Source: Streptococcus timonensis (GTDB lineage Bacteria > Bacillota > Bacilli > Lactobacillales > Streptococcaceae). From it: a stretch of DNA of 64,000 bases. Position numbers and translations under genes: made by a program. The notes under the pieces are model-generated. The model was given only the letters and a program-made list of their open reading frames with translations. It was not told the DNA's origin and made no database searches. The DNA is taken from positions 937,501 to 1,001,500 of the forward strand of contig NZ_FMIX01000004.1 in the NCBI RefSeq assembly GCF_900095845.1, in the 5' to 3' direction. Numbering within the stretch: the stretch's first letter is position 1; the number at the start of each line of letters is the position of its first letter. Below are positions 30,902 to 40,133 of the stretch, in pieces.

Positions 30902-30963
30902 GCGCAACGATGTTGCAAGTTAAAATTTTTGGCCACAAGGACCCTTGTCACTCAGGGAGTGAC
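30902..30963 (-). promoter_or_regulatory. Two small hairpins between cdd and the BMP lipoprotein gene
   Basis: GTCACTC-AGG-GAGTGAC (30947-30963) and GCAAC-GAT-GTTGC (30902-30914) lie in the 89-base gap. Neither is followed by a T-run. They may protect the lipoprotein mRNA end or set its level relative to the enzymes; that role is inference. Confidence 0.35.
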
Positions 30964-30968
30964 GCAGA

Positions 30969-31358
30969 CTATTTCAAGTCTGTAAATGAGTATGGAAGTA
31001 ATTCCCCGACCGTCATCACGACCGTCGATTTATCTTTAGCAACTAAAGTCACTTTTAGATCTTGTTCAAAAAATTCGACCATAACTTGGCGACAAGCTCC
31101 ACATGGAGAAATAGGTTTCTCAGTTTGACCATAAACAATCAATTCTGAAAATTCTCGTTTTCCCTCAGATACAGCTTTAAATATCGCTGTCCTCTCACCA
31201 CAGTTGGTCAAGGGGTAGCTAGCATTTTCAATATTGCATCCTGTATAAACACTTCCATCCTTAGCAACCAATACAGCACCAATCGGAAAATGTGAATAAG
31301 GAACATAGGCGTTTTTACTAGTTTCAATTGCTAATTCAATCAACTCAGTAGTCGCCAT
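30969..31358 (-). CDS. cdd: Cytidine deaminase
   Basis: 129-residue zinc enzyme that converts cytidine and deoxycytidine to uridine forms. Zinc ligands and the catalytic Glu are in GCNIENASY and the second cysteine pair in SPCGACRQV, the tetrameric short form. It lies between deoC (14-base overlap) and the nucleoside-binding lipoprotein, so it supplies pyrimidine nucleosides for phosphorolysis by Pdp. Confidence 0.96.
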   Translation of the reverse strand: MATTELIELAIETSKNAYVPYSHFPIGAVLVAKDGSVYTGCNIENASYPLTNCGERTAIFKAVSEGKREFSELIVYGQTEKPISPCGACRQVMVEFFEQDLKVTLVAKDKSTVVMTVGELLPYSFTDLK

Positions 31359-32007
31359 CTGCTAACTCTCCTTTTAAAATTGCTACACCAGCAGATGTTC
31401 CGATACGAGTAGCTCCAGCTTCTACAAAAGCTACAGCATCTGCATAAGAACGAGCTCCACCAGCTGCTTTAACTCCCATGTCAGGTCCAACTGTCTGGCG
31501 CATTAATTGAACGTCTGGTAGGGTCGCACCACCTGTCGAGAATCCTGTAGAAGTCTTGACAAAGTCTGCTCCAGCTTTCTGAGCCAACTGGCAAGCCAAC
31601 ACTTTTTCATCATTCGTAAGTAAGCAAGCTTCGATGATAACTTTAACGAGTTTGTCACCGCTAGCCTCAACAACTGCTCGAATATCTGATTCGACCAAGT
31701 CAGCATTCCCAGATTTAAGCGCTCCAACATTGATAACCATATCAATCTCATCAGCTCCATTCTGGATGGCTTCTTTAGTTTCAAGAGCCTTGACTGCAGA
31801 TGTTGTAGCTCCAAGAGGAAAACCTACAACTGTACAGACTTTAACGTCTGTGCCTTGAAGACCAGAATGTGCGTAAGAAACCCAGCAAGGATTCACACAA
31901 ACACTGGCGAAATCATACTCTCTTGCTTCAGATAACAAAGAATCAATTTGTTCTACTGTCGCATCTTGCTTCAAAAGTGTATGATCAATATATTTATTTA
32001 ATTTCAT
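31345..32007 (-). CDS. deoC: Deoxyribose-phosphate aldolase
   Basis: 220-residue class I aldolase that splits 2-deoxyribose 5-phosphate into acetaldehyde and glyceraldehyde 3-phosphate. The Schiff-base lysine is in [10 protein letters not shown] (about 151), with the second lysine in GVKAAGG. It links nucleoside breakdown to glycolysis. It has AAGGA before its ATG and overlaps cdd. Confidence 0.97.
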   Translation of the reverse strand: MKLNKYIDHTLLKQDATVEQIDSLLSEAREYDFASVCVNPCWVSYAHSGLQGTDVKVCTVVGFPLGATTSAVKALETKEAIQNGADEIDMVINVGALKSGNADLVESDIRAVVEASGDKLVKVIIEACLLTNDEKVLACQLAQKAGADFVKTSTGFSTGGATLPDVQLMRQTVGPDMGVKAAGGARSYADAVAFVEAGATRIGTSAGVAILKGELADGDY

Positions 32008-32024
32008 ATCATTTTTTCCTTAAA

Positions 32025-33308
32025 TTAGGAGATAATTTCAATGATTTCACGTAATGTTAACGCTTCTTCACTTACCTTAATTTTAACATATTTTTGGAAA
32101 TCTGTAACTAGTTCTGGAGAAATTTTGCCATTTGCATATACTTTTGCGACAATTTCACCTTTTTTGACCGAATCTCCAACTTTCTTCTCAAAAACAATCC
32201 CTGTCTCATAATCAAGAGCATCTGTTTTGACTGAACGACCAGCACCTAACCTCATGGCAAATAGGCCAAATTCCATAGCTGGTAGTTCTGTGATGATTCC
32301 TTCCTCATGTGCAGGTATCTCTATAACATGAGCAACATTTACAGGGCGATATAGATCCTCTAAATCTCCACCCTGAGCAAGAACCATCTCTTCAAATTTT
32401 TTAAGAGCCTTACCATTCTCAAGATGTTCTTTCACTTCCTCGGCCGTTTTTTCAACATTTGCCAAAGATAGCATAATCTGGGCTAACTCACAGATAAAGT
32501 GGCTAATATCTTGATGTCCTTTTCCTTGAAGAATATCCAATGCTTCTAGGATTTCTAATCGGTTACCGATTGCGCGCCCTAGAGGTTGACTCATATCCGT
32601 AATGACTGCTACAGTTTTTCTACCTACAGCCTTACCAAGATTCACCATGGTTTGAGCTAATTCACGCGCCTCGTCAACTGTCTTCATAAAGGCACCTTCA
32701 CCGACAGTAACATCCAGCAAAATAGCATCAGCTCCAGCGGCAATCTTTTTACTCATGACAGAACTAGCAATCAGTGGAATAGTATCAACTGTCGCAGTCA
32801 CATCACGTAGTGCATAGAGCAACTTATCCGCTTTGACTAGTTGGTCAGATTGACCAATAACTGAAACCCCGATATCCTGAACCTGTTTGATAAAATCATC
32901 CTGACTTCGCTCTACTTGAAATCCTTTAATGGACTCTAATTTATCAATTGTTCCACCTGTGTGTCCCAAACCTCGACCACTCATCTTAGCCACTGGGACA
33001 TCAAAACTAGCTACCAAGGGTGCTAGGATTAAAGTTACCTTATCACCAACACCACCCGTAGAGTGTTTATCAACCTTGACACCATTTATAGCAGACAAGT
33101 CAAACTCCTGACCTGTCTTGACCATGTTCATAGTCAAATCGGAAATCTCTCGTGTGGTCATTCCTCGGAAGTAAACTGCCATGGCAAAAGCTGACATCTG
33201 GTAATCAGGAACAGTTCCTGCAACATAACCTTCAATCAGCCATTGGATTTCACTTGAGGTCAGTTCTTGACCGTCTCTTTTTTTTTGGATTAGATCTACT
33301 GCTCTCAT
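32025..33308 (-). CDS. pdp: Pyrimidine-nucleoside phosphorylase
   Basis: 427 residues. KVDKHSTGGVGDKVTLIL is the phosphate-binding signature of the thymidine/pyrimidine phosphorylase family and GHTGGTIDKLES completes the site. It cleaves thymidine and uridine with phosphate. The ATG overlaps the stop of the methyltransferase gene (ATGA). It produces the sugar phosphates used by deoC. Confidence 0.95.
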   Translation of the reverse strand: MRAVDLIQKKRDGQELTSSEIQWLIEGYVAGTVPDYQMSAFAMAVYFRGMTTREISDLTMNMVKTGQEFDLSAINGVKVDKHSTGGVGDKVTLILAPLVASFDVPVAKMSGRGLGHTGGTIDKLESIKGFQVERSQDDFIKQVQDIGVSVIGQSDQLVKADKLLYALRDVTATVDTIPLIASSVMSKKIAAGADAILLDVTVGEGAFMKTVDEARELAQTMVNLGKAVGRKTVAVITDMSQPLGRAIGNRLEILEALDILQGKGHQDISHFICELAQIMLSLANVEKTAEEVKEHLENGKALKKFEEMVLAQGGDLEDLYRPVNVAHVIEIPAHEEGIITELPAMEFGLFAMRLGAGRSVKTDALDYETGIVFEKKVGDSVKKGEIVAKVYANGKISPELVTDFQKYVKIKVSEEALTLREIIEIIS

Positions 33309-33895
33309 TCTTTCACACTTCTAAGGATATAATATCCCTTGTCTTTCTTAACGACCTCACAATTACCAAAAACATCTTCCATCTTGTTTTTGGAACTTGG
33401 GGCTCCTTGCTTTTTCTGGATAACAATGGTCAAATCACCACCGTCTACAAGATAATCAATGCTTTTTTCAATGATTTCATGAACGACTTTCTTGCCTGCA
33501 CGAATGGGCGGATTCGAAATGACATGATCGAATTGACCTTCTACCTGCTCATAAATATTGGACTGGAAGATTGTCGCTTGAACATTGTTTTTTACAGCAT
33601 TTTGCTGGGCTAAATCCAGGGCACGATTATTGATATCCACCATGGTCGCTTGGGCACCATAAGCTTTAACCAAAGACAAGCCTATTGGACCGTAGCCACA
33701 ACCAACATCAAGGATTTTTTCACCTTTTTCGACATCTAGACATCTTAACAACAGCTGACTTCCGAAATCAATCATTTTTTTGCTAAAGACACCAGCATCT
33801 GTCAAAAAGGTCATCTTTTGCCCAAGTAGGTCAACTCTAAGTTCATGAACATCATGGGCTGCATCTGGGTTTTCTGCATAATACATTTTACTCAT
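33305..33895 (-). CDS. RsmC-like SAM-dependent methyltransferase
   Basis: 196-residue class I methyltransferase. Motif I is ILDVGCGYGPIG and motif IV is SNPPIRAG, the NPP(F/I) pattern of RsmC/RlmG rRNA guanine-N2 methyltransferases, here as a single catalytic domain. It is the first gene of the nucleoside operon although its job is probably rRNA modification. There is no Shine-Dalgarno sequence; an extended -10 ends six bases before the ATG. Confidence 0.88.
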   Translation of the reverse strand: MSKMYYAENPDAAHDVHELRVDLLGQKMTFLTDAGVFSKKMIDFGSQLLLRCLDVEKGEKILDVGCGYGPIGLSLVKAYGAQATMVDINNRALDLAQQNAVKNNVQATIFQSNIYEQVEGQFDHVISNPPIRAGKKVVHEIIEKSIDYLVDGGDLTIVIQKKQGAPSSKNKMEDVFGNCEVVKKDKGYYILRSVKE

Positions 33896-33901
33896 AGGAT
33901 T

Positions 33902-33910
33902 ATTTTACCA
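33902..33910 (-). promoter_or_regulatory. Extended -10 promoter abutting the methyltransferase start codon
   Basis: TGGTAAAAT on the minus strand ends six bases before the ATG at 33895. It would drive the whole nucleoside operon from a leaderless transcript. Confidence 0.55.
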
Positions 33911-33952
33911 TAAAATTTAGATATTTTAAATCGTTTACACGGTCTATACCAA

Positions 33953-34231
33953 CTAAGGACCTAAGAAGAGATAACCTAGGAACATACTAATAAAAAATGA
34001 AAATAGACAAACTAGACCAATCAAAATCAGCCACCATTTCTTTAACAAAAATGCTAAGAAAATATAGAGAATGCCTAAAGTTGGTAATAGCTTAAAAAAT
34101 ACAAAATAGAGCCAGTTGGTATTAAATCTTCCAATAGAAATATCAAAGTTCCATAAAATTGCTGATATCCATAAAAGGATGACTAATAAAATAGAGACGG
34201 CCAATTTTTTATCAGTTAAAAATTTTGCCAT
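33953..34231 (-). CDS. Hypothetical small membrane protein
   Basis: 92 residues with three hydrophobic helices (AVSILLVILLWIS, LPTLGILYIFLAFLL, LILIGLVCLFSFF). The family is unknown to me. A good AAAGGAG site precedes the ATG. It lies alone between the nucleoside operon and the divergently oriented coaA. Confidence 0.6.
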   Translation of the reverse strand: MAKFLTDKKLAVSILLVILLWISAILWNFDISIGRFNTNWLYFVFFKLLPTLGILYIFLAFLLKKWWLILIGLVCLFSFFISMFLGYLFLGP

Positions 34232-34326
34232 AACCCCACACTCCTTTATTGGTATTTCTTAGCTTTATTTTAACAAAGAAAGCGCTCTGATTCAAATCTT
34301 TTATTCCCCCTTTAAATTAGAAATAT

Positions 34327-34334
34327 GTTATACT
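34327..34334 (+). promoter_or_regulatory. -10 region of the coaA promoter
   Basis: TGTTATACT, an extended -10 (TATACT at 34329-34334), lies 24 bases before the coaA ATG, with GAGGAT as ribosome-binding site. I found no convincing -35. Confidence 0.5.
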
Positions 34335-34357
34335 AGGGGGGTTAATGAGGATAAATT

Positions 34358-35278
34358 ATGACTAACGAATTTTTACATTTTGAAAAAATTAGCCGCAAAA
34401 CCTGGCAATCTTTACATCGTAAAACAACTCCACCTTTGACTGAAGACGAATTGGATTCTATCAAAAGTTTTAACGACCAAATCAGCTTGGACGACGTAAC
34501 AGACATTTATTTACCACTTGCGCATCTGATTCAAATCTACAAACGTTCCAAAGAAGACCTGGCATTTTCTAAAAGCATTTTCCTTCAGAGAGAAAGTAAA
34601 ACCCAGCCCTTTATCATTGGTGTATCAGGGAGTGTGGCTGTTGGAAAATCTACTACAAGCCGTCTTTTACAAATATTGCTTTCACGTATCGTTCCAGGAG
34701 CTACAGTTGAGTTAGTTACAACTGATGGTTTCCTATTCCCTAATGATACCTTAATCAAACGAGAAATTCTGACTAGGAAAGGTTTCCCAGAAAGTTATGA
34801 CATGGAGGCTCTCATCAATTTCCTAGATCATCTTAAGAATGGTCAAGATGTTGATATCCCAGTCTACTCTCATGAAATCTATGATATCGTACCAGATCAA
34901 AAACAACGGGTAGAGGCCGCTGATTTCGTAATTGTTGAGGGAATCAATGTTTTCCAAAATCCCCAAAATGCTCGCCTCTATATAACTGATTTCTTTGATT
35001 TTTCAATCTATGTAGACGCAGCTGTAGAGGATATCGAGAGTTGGTACTTAGATAGATTCCTAAAACTATTAAGTATGGCTCAAGATGATCCAGATAGTTA
35101 CTATTATAGTTACGCTCAACTACCTTTAGGTGAGGTAAAGGATTTAGCTCATCAAGTTTGGACTAGTATTAATCTGACTAACCTCCAAAACTATATAGAA
35201 CCGACACGAAATCGGGCTGAAGTTATTCTTCATAAATCAAAAAATCATGAAATTGATGAAATTTATTTAAAAAAATGA
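34358..35278 (+). CDS. coaA: Pantothenate kinase (type I)
   Basis: 306 residues; phosphorylates pantothenate in the first committed step of coenzyme A synthesis. The P-loop is [12 protein letters not shown] (88-99), [10 protein letters not shown] and the [18 protein letters not shown] segments are characteristic of CoaA. Plus strand, followed by rpsT, whose promoter overlaps the end of coaA. Confidence 0.96.
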   Translation: MTNEFLHFEKISRKTWQSLHRKTTPPLTEDELDSIKSFNDQISLDDVTDIYLPLAHLIQIYKRSKEDLAFSKSIFLQRESKTQPFIIGVSGSVAVGKSTTSRLLQILLSRIVPGATVELVTTDGFLFPNDTLIKREILTRKGFPESYDMEALINFLDHLKNGQDVDIPVYSHEIYDIVPDQKQRVEAADFVIVEGINVFQNPQNARLYITDFFDFSIYVDAAVEDIESWYLDRFLKLLSMAQDDPDSYYYSYAQLPLGEVKDLAHQVWTSINLTNLQNYIEPTRNRAEVILHKSKNHEIDEIYLKK

Positions 35279-35285
35279 TTTCCCC

Positions 35286-35314
35286 TTGTCAAAATAACAG
35301 TTTTCAGATATAAT
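35286..35314 (+). promoter_or_regulatory. Promoter of rpsT
   Basis: TTGTCA (35286-35291), 17-base spacer, TATAAT (35309-35314). It is the best sigma-70-type promoter in the window and begins eight bases after the coaA stop. Confidence 0.85.
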
Positions 35315-35345
35315 GGTATAGTTAGTAAATATGGAGGTAAGAACA

Positions 35346-35579
35346 TTGGCAAACATTAAATCAGCTATCAAACGTGCTGAATTGAACGTTAAACAAAACG
35401 AAAAAAACTCAGCTCAAAAATCAGCTATGCGTACTGCTATCAAAGCTTTTGAAGCAAACCCATCTGAAGAACTTTACCGTGCTGCAAGCTCAGCTATCGA
35501 TAAAGCAGAAACTAAAGGTTTGATCCACAAAAACAAAGCTAGCCGTGATAAAGCACGTCTTGCTACTAAACTTGGTTAA
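35346..35579 (+). CDS. rpsT: 30S ribosomal protein S20
   Basis: S20 family, 77 residues, helical and very basic; binds 16S rRNA. An ATG at 35331 lies inside the ribosome-binding site, so I choose the TTG at 35346: GGAGGT sits eight bases upstream and the product then starts [10 protein letters not shown], the family start. A non-ATG start is known for S20 genes in several bacteria and keeps translation controllable. Short leader, own promoter and terminator. Confidence 0.95.
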   Translation: MANIKSAIKRAELNVKQNEKNSAQKSAMRTAIKAFEANPSEELYRAASSAIDKAETKGLIHKNKASRDKARLATKLG

Positions 35580-35600
35580 TCAATAACTGAAAACAAAATG

Positions 35601-35622
35601 AGCTCTACGGAGCTTTTTTTGT
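35601..35622 (+). terminator. Terminator of rpsT
   Basis: AGCTC-TACG-GAGCT followed by seven Ts, 21 bases after the rpsT stop. Confidence 0.85.
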
Positions 35623-35644
35623 ACCAAATTTTAGAGGGAGCATC

Positions 35645-36151
35645 ATGAAAATTTCCATAATTGGATACTCTGGGTCAGGAAAATCAACTCTAGCAGATAA
35701 ACTTGCCAATTGCTATTCTATACCCAAACTCCATATAGATACTCTCCAATTTCAGCCAGGTTGGCAAGAGAGTAATCGAGATTGGATGTTAAAAGAAATG
35801 CAGACTTTTTTAGCAGAAAACGAGAACTGGGTCATTGATGGCAACTATTCTTGGTGCTGCTATGAGGAAAGATTGCAAAAAGCTGATCAAATCATCTTTC
35901 TTAATTTTTCATCTTGGTCTTGTCTTTTTAGAGCTTTTAAACGCTATCTCAAATATAGAGGAAGAGTCAGAGAAAGCATGGCAGCTGGATGTCCTGAGCA
36001 ATTTAACTGGGAATTTATCCGCTGGATTCTATGGGTTGGTCGTAGCTCTGTACATAAAGAACAGTACAAACAAATTTGTCTTGATTATGCACAAAAAATT
36101 ACGATTATTCATAATCAAAGAGAACTAGATCAATTCTTAAATCAAAAATGA
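35645..36151 (+). CDS. FlaR-like P-loop kinase family protein
   Basis: 168 residues. Walker A is GYSGSGKST at the N-terminus, then LHIDTLQFQPGW and WVIDGNYSW, as in proteins annotated as DNA topology modulation protein FlaR or adenylate-kinase-like. The true substrate of the family is uncertain. It has GAGGGAG before the ATG and its own terminator, converging with the sirtuin gene. Confidence 0.82.
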   Translation: MKISIIGYSGSGKSTLADKLANCYSIPKLHIDTLQFQPGWQESNRDWMLKEMQTFLAENENWVIDGNYSWCCYEERLQKADQIIFLNFSSWSCLFRAFKRYLKYRGRVRESMAAGCPEQFNWEFIRWILWVGRSSVHKEQYKQICLDYAQKITIIHNQRELDQFLNQK

Positions 36152-36177
36152 GGACTCAAAAATTGAGCCCTCATTTT
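36145..36177. terminator. Terminator of the FlaR-like gene
   Basis: AAAATGAGG (36145-36153) and CCTCATTTT (36169-36177) with inner CTCAA/TTGAG and one mismatch. T-rich on the plus strand and A-rich before it, so possibly bidirectional. Confidence 0.75.
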
Positions 36178-36244
36178 ATATATTTTCCTTCATTTGATAA
36201 GACAAAACTGAAATAAATAAGCTACTCCTTCTTTTAGCTATATG

Positions 36245-36976
36245 TTATTGTCTCAATTTAGAAAAGACTTCTCCAATTTTTCCTTCAATGACTAAATCAG
36301 CTTTACTGTCTTGAGGAGTGCTTGATTTGTTTATAACAACAAGTTTTGAACCTGAGAAGTAATTAATCAAACTAGCTGCAGGATAAACAACCAAAGAAGT
36401 CCCACCTATAATCAATAAATCAGCTTTCTGGATAACTTGAGCCGCTTGGCTAAAAACATCCATATCGAGTGGCTCCTCATAAAGAATTACATCGGGTTTA
36501 ACTACCTGACCACAATCTTGGCAGTACGGAACAGGACCTTCGAGAGCCAAAAAGCTTACTAAATCATAAAAACGATGACAGCCCTGACAGTAATTACGGT
36601 CCACGCTTCCATGCAGTTTCAAAACCTTCTTCGAACCTGCCATCTCGTGAAGACTATCAATATTTTGAGTTACAACAGCCTTAAGCTTACCAGCCTTTTC
36701 TAACGAAGCCAGATAATAATGGGCTGCATTGGGCTTGGCTTTTGGATATACTAGATGTTTTTTGTAAAAATCGAAAAAGTCCTCTGGATAACGCACAAAC
36801 ATAGTATGAGAAACTAATTGTTCCGCAGAAAAATGTCTACCTAACTTAAGACTATATAGACCATCTGAACTTCGAAAATCTGGAATATTTGACTCAGTAG
36901 AAACTCCTGCACCACCGAAAAAGACAATTCTTTGACTTTGATCTATCAGTTCCTGTAATTGTTCCATTTTATCCAT
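36245..36976 (-). CDS. Sir2-family NAD-dependent protein deacylase
   Basis: 243 residues. GGAGVSTESNIPDFRS is the NAD-binding motif, QNIDSLHEMAG the second, HGS the catalytic histidine, and CQGC ... CQDC the zinc pairs. It removes acyl groups from lysines using NAD. AGGAGT precedes the ATG. It is transcribed alone, after the deoD terminator. Confidence 0.94.
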   Translation of the reverse strand: MDKMEQLQELIDQSQRIVFFGGAGVSTESNIPDFRSSDGLYSLKLGRHFSAEQLVSHTMFVRYPEDFFDFYKKHLVYPKAKPNAAHYYLASLEKAGKLKAVVTQNIDSLHEMAGSKKVLKLHGSVDRNYCQGCHRFYDLVSFLALEGPVPYCQDCGQVVKPDVILYEEPLDMDVFSQAAQVIQKADLLIIGGTSLVVYPAASLINYFSGSKLVVINKSSTPQDSKADLVIEGKIGEVFSKLRQ

Positions 36977-37003
36977 CTTACTCCTCCTTAATTTTTTAGT
37001 TCT

Positions 37004-37051
37004 AAAAAAGTTGAAAACCTTTGGCTACTATCAACTGGGCTTTCAACTTTT
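37004..37051 (-). terminator. Terminator of the deoD operon
   Basis: AAAAGTTGAAA (37006-37016) pairs with TTTCAACTTTT (37041-37051); on the minus strand it continues into TTTTTTAG. It lies 77 bases after the deoD stop. Confidence 0.75.
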
Positions 37052-37128
37052 ATTGGATGATTATGGGATATCACGCTCACAACTATTAGAAATCGCAAGC
37101 AAAAAGACTAGCTTCAAATCTAAGAGCC

Positions 37129-37839
37129 TTAGTCAGCAATCAATGTTTCCAAACCAACCTTCATCATATCAGTGAAGGTATTTTGACGTTCTTCTGCTGT
37201 AGTGTCCTCTTCTGGATTAACCAAGCTATCAGAAATCGTCATAATAGCTAAAGCATCGACGTGGTGTTGAGCAGCAAGATAGTAAAGAGCTGCTGCTTCC
37301 ATTTCGACAGCCTTCACACCCCACTTTCCAAGCTCGATATTCTTTTCACCATAGTTTGAATAGAAAACGTCTGATGACAAGACATTTCCGACGTGAGTAG
37401 TCATACCAAGGTCTTTGGCAATATGATAAGCCTTATCTAACAAGTCAAAGCTAGCAATTTGTGGAAAATCGTATTGAGGCCAATCGTTGCGGATGATATT
37501 TGAATTAGTTGCAGCAGCTTGTGCCAAGACCAATTCACGGACATGAACGTCCTCATTTAAAGAACCAGCAGTTCCAACACGGATCAATTTCTTCACTCCG
37601 TAGTCGACAATCAACTCGCGCGCATAAATAGAGATTGAGGGCATTCCCATCCCAGTTCCCATAACTGATACACGGTGACCCTTATAAGTACCTGTGTAAC
37701 CAAACATGTTACGGACTTCGTTGAAACAAACAGGGTCTTCTAAAAAGTTCTCAGCGATAAATTTCGCACGAAGAGGATCCCCAGGAAGAAGAATTTTATC
37801 AGCAATTTCACCCTGCTTAGCAGCAATATGGATAGACAT
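37129..37839 (-). CDS. deoD: Purine-nucleoside phosphorylase DeoD type
   Basis: 236-residue hexameric-type phosphorylase that splits purine nucleosides with phosphate. [14 protein letters not shown] and [16 protein letters not shown] are the family signatures, and the C-terminal [16 protein letters not shown] carries the general acid Asp. The start [14 protein letters not shown] matches the family, but no Shine-Dalgarno sequence precedes it. About 200 bases with a strong hairpin separate it from the ClC gene. Confidence 0.94.
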   Translation of the reverse strand: MSIHIAAKQGEIADKILLPGDPLRAKFIAENFLEDPVCFNEVRNMFGYTGTYKGHRVSVMGTGMGMPSISIYARELIVDYGVKKLIRVGTAGSLNEDVHVRELVLAQAAATNSNIIRNDWPQYDFPQIASFDLLDKAYHIAKDLGMTTHVGNVLSSDVFYSNYGEKNIELGKWGVKAVEMEAAALYYLAAQHHVDALAIMTISDSLVNPEEDTTAEERQNTFTDMMKVGLETLIAD

Positions 37840-37883
37840 AGTTTATGATACAAAGAGCGATCAGAAAGCGACTGAAAATTAGG

Positions 37884-37918
37884 AATCTGACGAGAAATCC
37901 TGATTTCTCAGTCAGATT
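37884..37918. promoter_or_regulatory. Long hairpin between the ClC gene and deoD
   Basis: Sixteen-pair stem with one bulged A and a two-base loop, arms 37884-37899 and 37902-37918. No adjacent T-run on either strand. The surrounding 200-base gap (37840-38040) has no gene. It may process or protect mRNA, or attenuate transcription into deoD. Confidence 0.5.
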
Positions 37919-38040
37919 ATCTATTTTCCGAGCTTTCCGCTCGTGTTCAAATCTGAACACATGCTCTACCTTTCTTTATTAAATGATATTGATTATAAAT
38001 TTAAAATTTATTTTGGATTAGAAAAACTAGAGTATTCTTA

Positions 38041-39321
38041 TTAATTTTCTATTATCCTTGTCTTTGGTCGTAAGTATTTCTCCCAAGGGATTCGGTCCAG
38101 CATTTTAGCAAAACCAAATGCCAAGTAAGCAGTCACCATAAGAAAAGGTATAGCCACAAATGACAGACCAGTGAACCCCATTACCAATCCAGTTGCAGAC
38201 AGGGGTGCCTTCAAGGTCACTGCTAAAAAGCAAACCGAACCTAATAGTAAGACTGCTGGCTGGTTGCCACTACCTAAAATAATGGTCAAGAGTGCAGCTC
38301 CTGCCATCCCCAAGGCAAAAGATGGGGTCAAGGTACCGCCATAGGCACCTGCCCAAAGGGTAACTAAAACGACCAAGGCTTTCAAGACAAATAAGAGGAT
38401 TACCATCTTGGCATTACTGCCGTTTAAAATTTCCTGAGCCATCATACGCCCATTACCAAGTAAATGAGGCAAATAGCTAGCCAATCCAACAAGGAAAAGG
38501 AATGTTACAGGCAGAGTATAGAGTATCCGCTTGTCCTTTATTCTCTTTGAAGAAACTTGTTTGTTGAAGCGACTAAAAAGCCAAGCGAGTGGAGTCAGGA
38601 AAAGAACTAATAGTGGAACAAGCCACATATCACCTAGTGGCCAAGTCATGACTGGAATCTGGTAGAGAGCATGATCTGAAACAACAAAGCCTGCTATAAA
38701 GGCTGATACATATGTGGTCAGACCGACCAAGAAAAAACGTTTGACAGATAAAGCAATTCCCAAGGTTTCAAAAACGAAAAACACACTCGTTAACGGTACC
38801 TGATAGACAGCCGCTAAACCCGCACCAGCTCCACAGGCAATGAGAAAGATTTGGTCCTTCACGGAGAGAGAGAAAATATTGGCAATAGGTCTTGCAAATA
38901 AAGCTCCAATCTCCCGTGGCGCAGCTTCCTTACCGATAGGCGCTCCTCCTCCAACTGCAACAATCTGCCAAATTGAATGAACTAGTTGTTTTAAAAAATG
39001 AAGTTTGTATTGTGATGTTTCATCTTTCATCTGCGCTTTGATGGAAAAAATCTTTGCTTTTCTTTGCAAGAAATACCAGACCAAGGCAGAACTGACACCC
39101 ACGATGATTAAACTGAAGCCTATTCGTGATGAGGCAACACCATCTATCAAGAATCCAGTGGTATGCTCTGTCTGACCAAAAGCAATCCCTTCAACCAGCT
39201 CTAAAAGATAATGGAGCAAAATTCCGAATATACCTGAAACTAGCCCTAGCATGATGACCGCTAGAACTAATTTGAGGTTATATGGGATTTTTTGAAGACT
39301 ACTCCTCAACTCTTGTAACAT
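38041..39321 (-). CDS. ClC-family chloride channel or antiporter
   Basis: 426 residues, about ten membrane helices. GGGAPIGKEAAPREIG holds the G(K/R)E-x-P selectivity-filter and gating-glutamate region, GAGAGLAAVYQVPLTSVFF the next conserved segment, and AGAYGGTLTPSFALG the third. It carries chloride (or fluoride) across the membrane. It starts two bases after the punA stop without a clear ribosome-binding site, hence likely coupled, in the middle of a nucleoside operon. Confidence 0.9.
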   Translation of the reverse strand: MLQELRSSLQKIPYNLKLVLAVIMLGLVSGIFGILLHYLLELVEGIAFGQTEHTTGFLIDGVASSRIGFSLIIVGVSSALVWYFLQRKAKIFSIKAQMKDETSQYKLHFLKQLVHSIWQIVAVGGGAPIGKEAAPREIGALFARPIANIFSLSVKDQIFLIACGAGAGLAAVYQVPLTSVFFVFETLGIALSVKRFFLVGLTTYVSAFIAGFVVSDHALYQIPVMTWPLGDMWLVPLLVLFLTPLAWLFSRFNKQVSSKRIKDKRILYTLPVTFLFLVGLASYLPHLLGNGRMMAQEILNGSNAKMVILLFVLKALVVLVTLWAGAYGGTLTPSFALGMAGAALLTIILGSGNQPAVLLLGSVCFLAVTLKAPLSATGLVMGFTGLSFVAIPFLMVTAYLAFGFAKMLDRIPWEKYLRPKTRIIEN

Positions 39322-39323
39322 GA

Positions 39324-40133
39324 TTATAATTCAGCAAGAATAGCTTTTAGCAAGCCTTTGAAGTCGCCTTTGACACGCTCGGTCACTTCTACAACTTCTT
39401 CGTGGTTAAGTTCTTCTTGGAATCCTGCAGCATGGTTAGTGATACATGAAATTCCTAGAACTTTCAAGCCTGAGTGAGCGGCCACAATAACTTCAGGAAC
39501 AGTGGACATACCAACTGCGTCTGCTCCCAATGTCTTATAGGCACGGATTTCAGCTGGAGTTTCATAAGTTGGACCTGTCACACCGATATAGACACCTTCA
39601 TCAAGCTTGATACCGAGTTTTTTAGCCACTTCATGGGCAGTAGCACGATATTCTGGAGTGTAAGCTTTCGACATATCAGGGAAACGTGGACCAAAGTCAT
39701 CCAAGTTTTCACCCATCAATGGGTTTTGACCAGTCATGTTGATGTGGTCAGTAATAGCCATCAAGGTACCAGGACCGAAGCCGATACCACCAGCAGCATT
39801 GGTTACAAGCACTCCTTCACATCCCAAGACTTTCATAACACGGACAGGGAAAGTCACAACTTCAAGAGGATTTCCTTCGTAGAAGTGGAAACGACCTTGA
39901 AGAGCCAAGACTTTACGTCCAGCAAGATCACCATAAACCAATTTACCAGCATGTCCAACAACAGTAGAACGTCCCCAGTTTGGAATGTCAGAGTAGTCTA
40001 CTACGACTGCATTTTCGATTTCTTCAGCCAATTCTCCAAGACCTGAACCAAGGATCAAACCGAACTCAGGAGCTTCCATTCCTTTGCCCTTCAAAAATGC
40101 TGCTGTTTCATTGATTTTATTTAATAATGTCAT
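39324..40133 (-). CDS. punA: Purine-nucleoside phosphorylase (PunA type)
   Basis: 269-residue trimeric-type phosphorylase for inosine and guanosine. GLILGSGLGELAEEI, VGHAGKLVYG and LQGRFHFYEG form the phosphate site and SCITNHAAG the base site. Together with DeoD it covers both purine phosphorylase classes. Its ATG overlaps the stop of the DUF1697 gene (TAATG), with AAGGAG upstream. Confidence 0.95.
   Translation of the reverse strand: MTLLNKINETAAFLKGKGMEAPEFGLILGSGLGELAEEIENAVVVDYSDIPNWGRSTVVGHAGKLVYGDLAGRKVLALQGRFHFYEGNPLEVVTFPVRVMKVLGCEGVLVTNAAGGIGFGPGTLMAITDHINMTGQNPLMGENLDDFGPRFPDMSKAYTPEYRATAHEVAKKLGIKLDEGVYIGVTGPTYETPAEIRAYKTLGADAVGMSTVPEVIVAAHSGLKVLGISCITNHAAGFQEELNHEEVVEVTERVKGDFKGLLKAILAEL

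Noticed and set aside
33152-33613. 153-codon open frame on the plus strand
   Set aside because: Antisense to the pdp/methyltransferase junction, with no start signal.
37840-37856. deoD as a fifth leaderless gene
   Set aside because: The TATCAT box is a poor -10, lacks the TG extension and is five bases from ATG; not strong enough to include.
37840-38040. Possible riboswitch (purine or similar) before deoD
   Set aside because: Only a single long hairpin is present; no three-way junction or conserved purine-aptamer core could be found.
39474-40046. 190-codon open frame on the plus strand
   Set aside because: Antisense to punA, composition rich in His/Ser/Thr typical of a shadow frame; no start signal.
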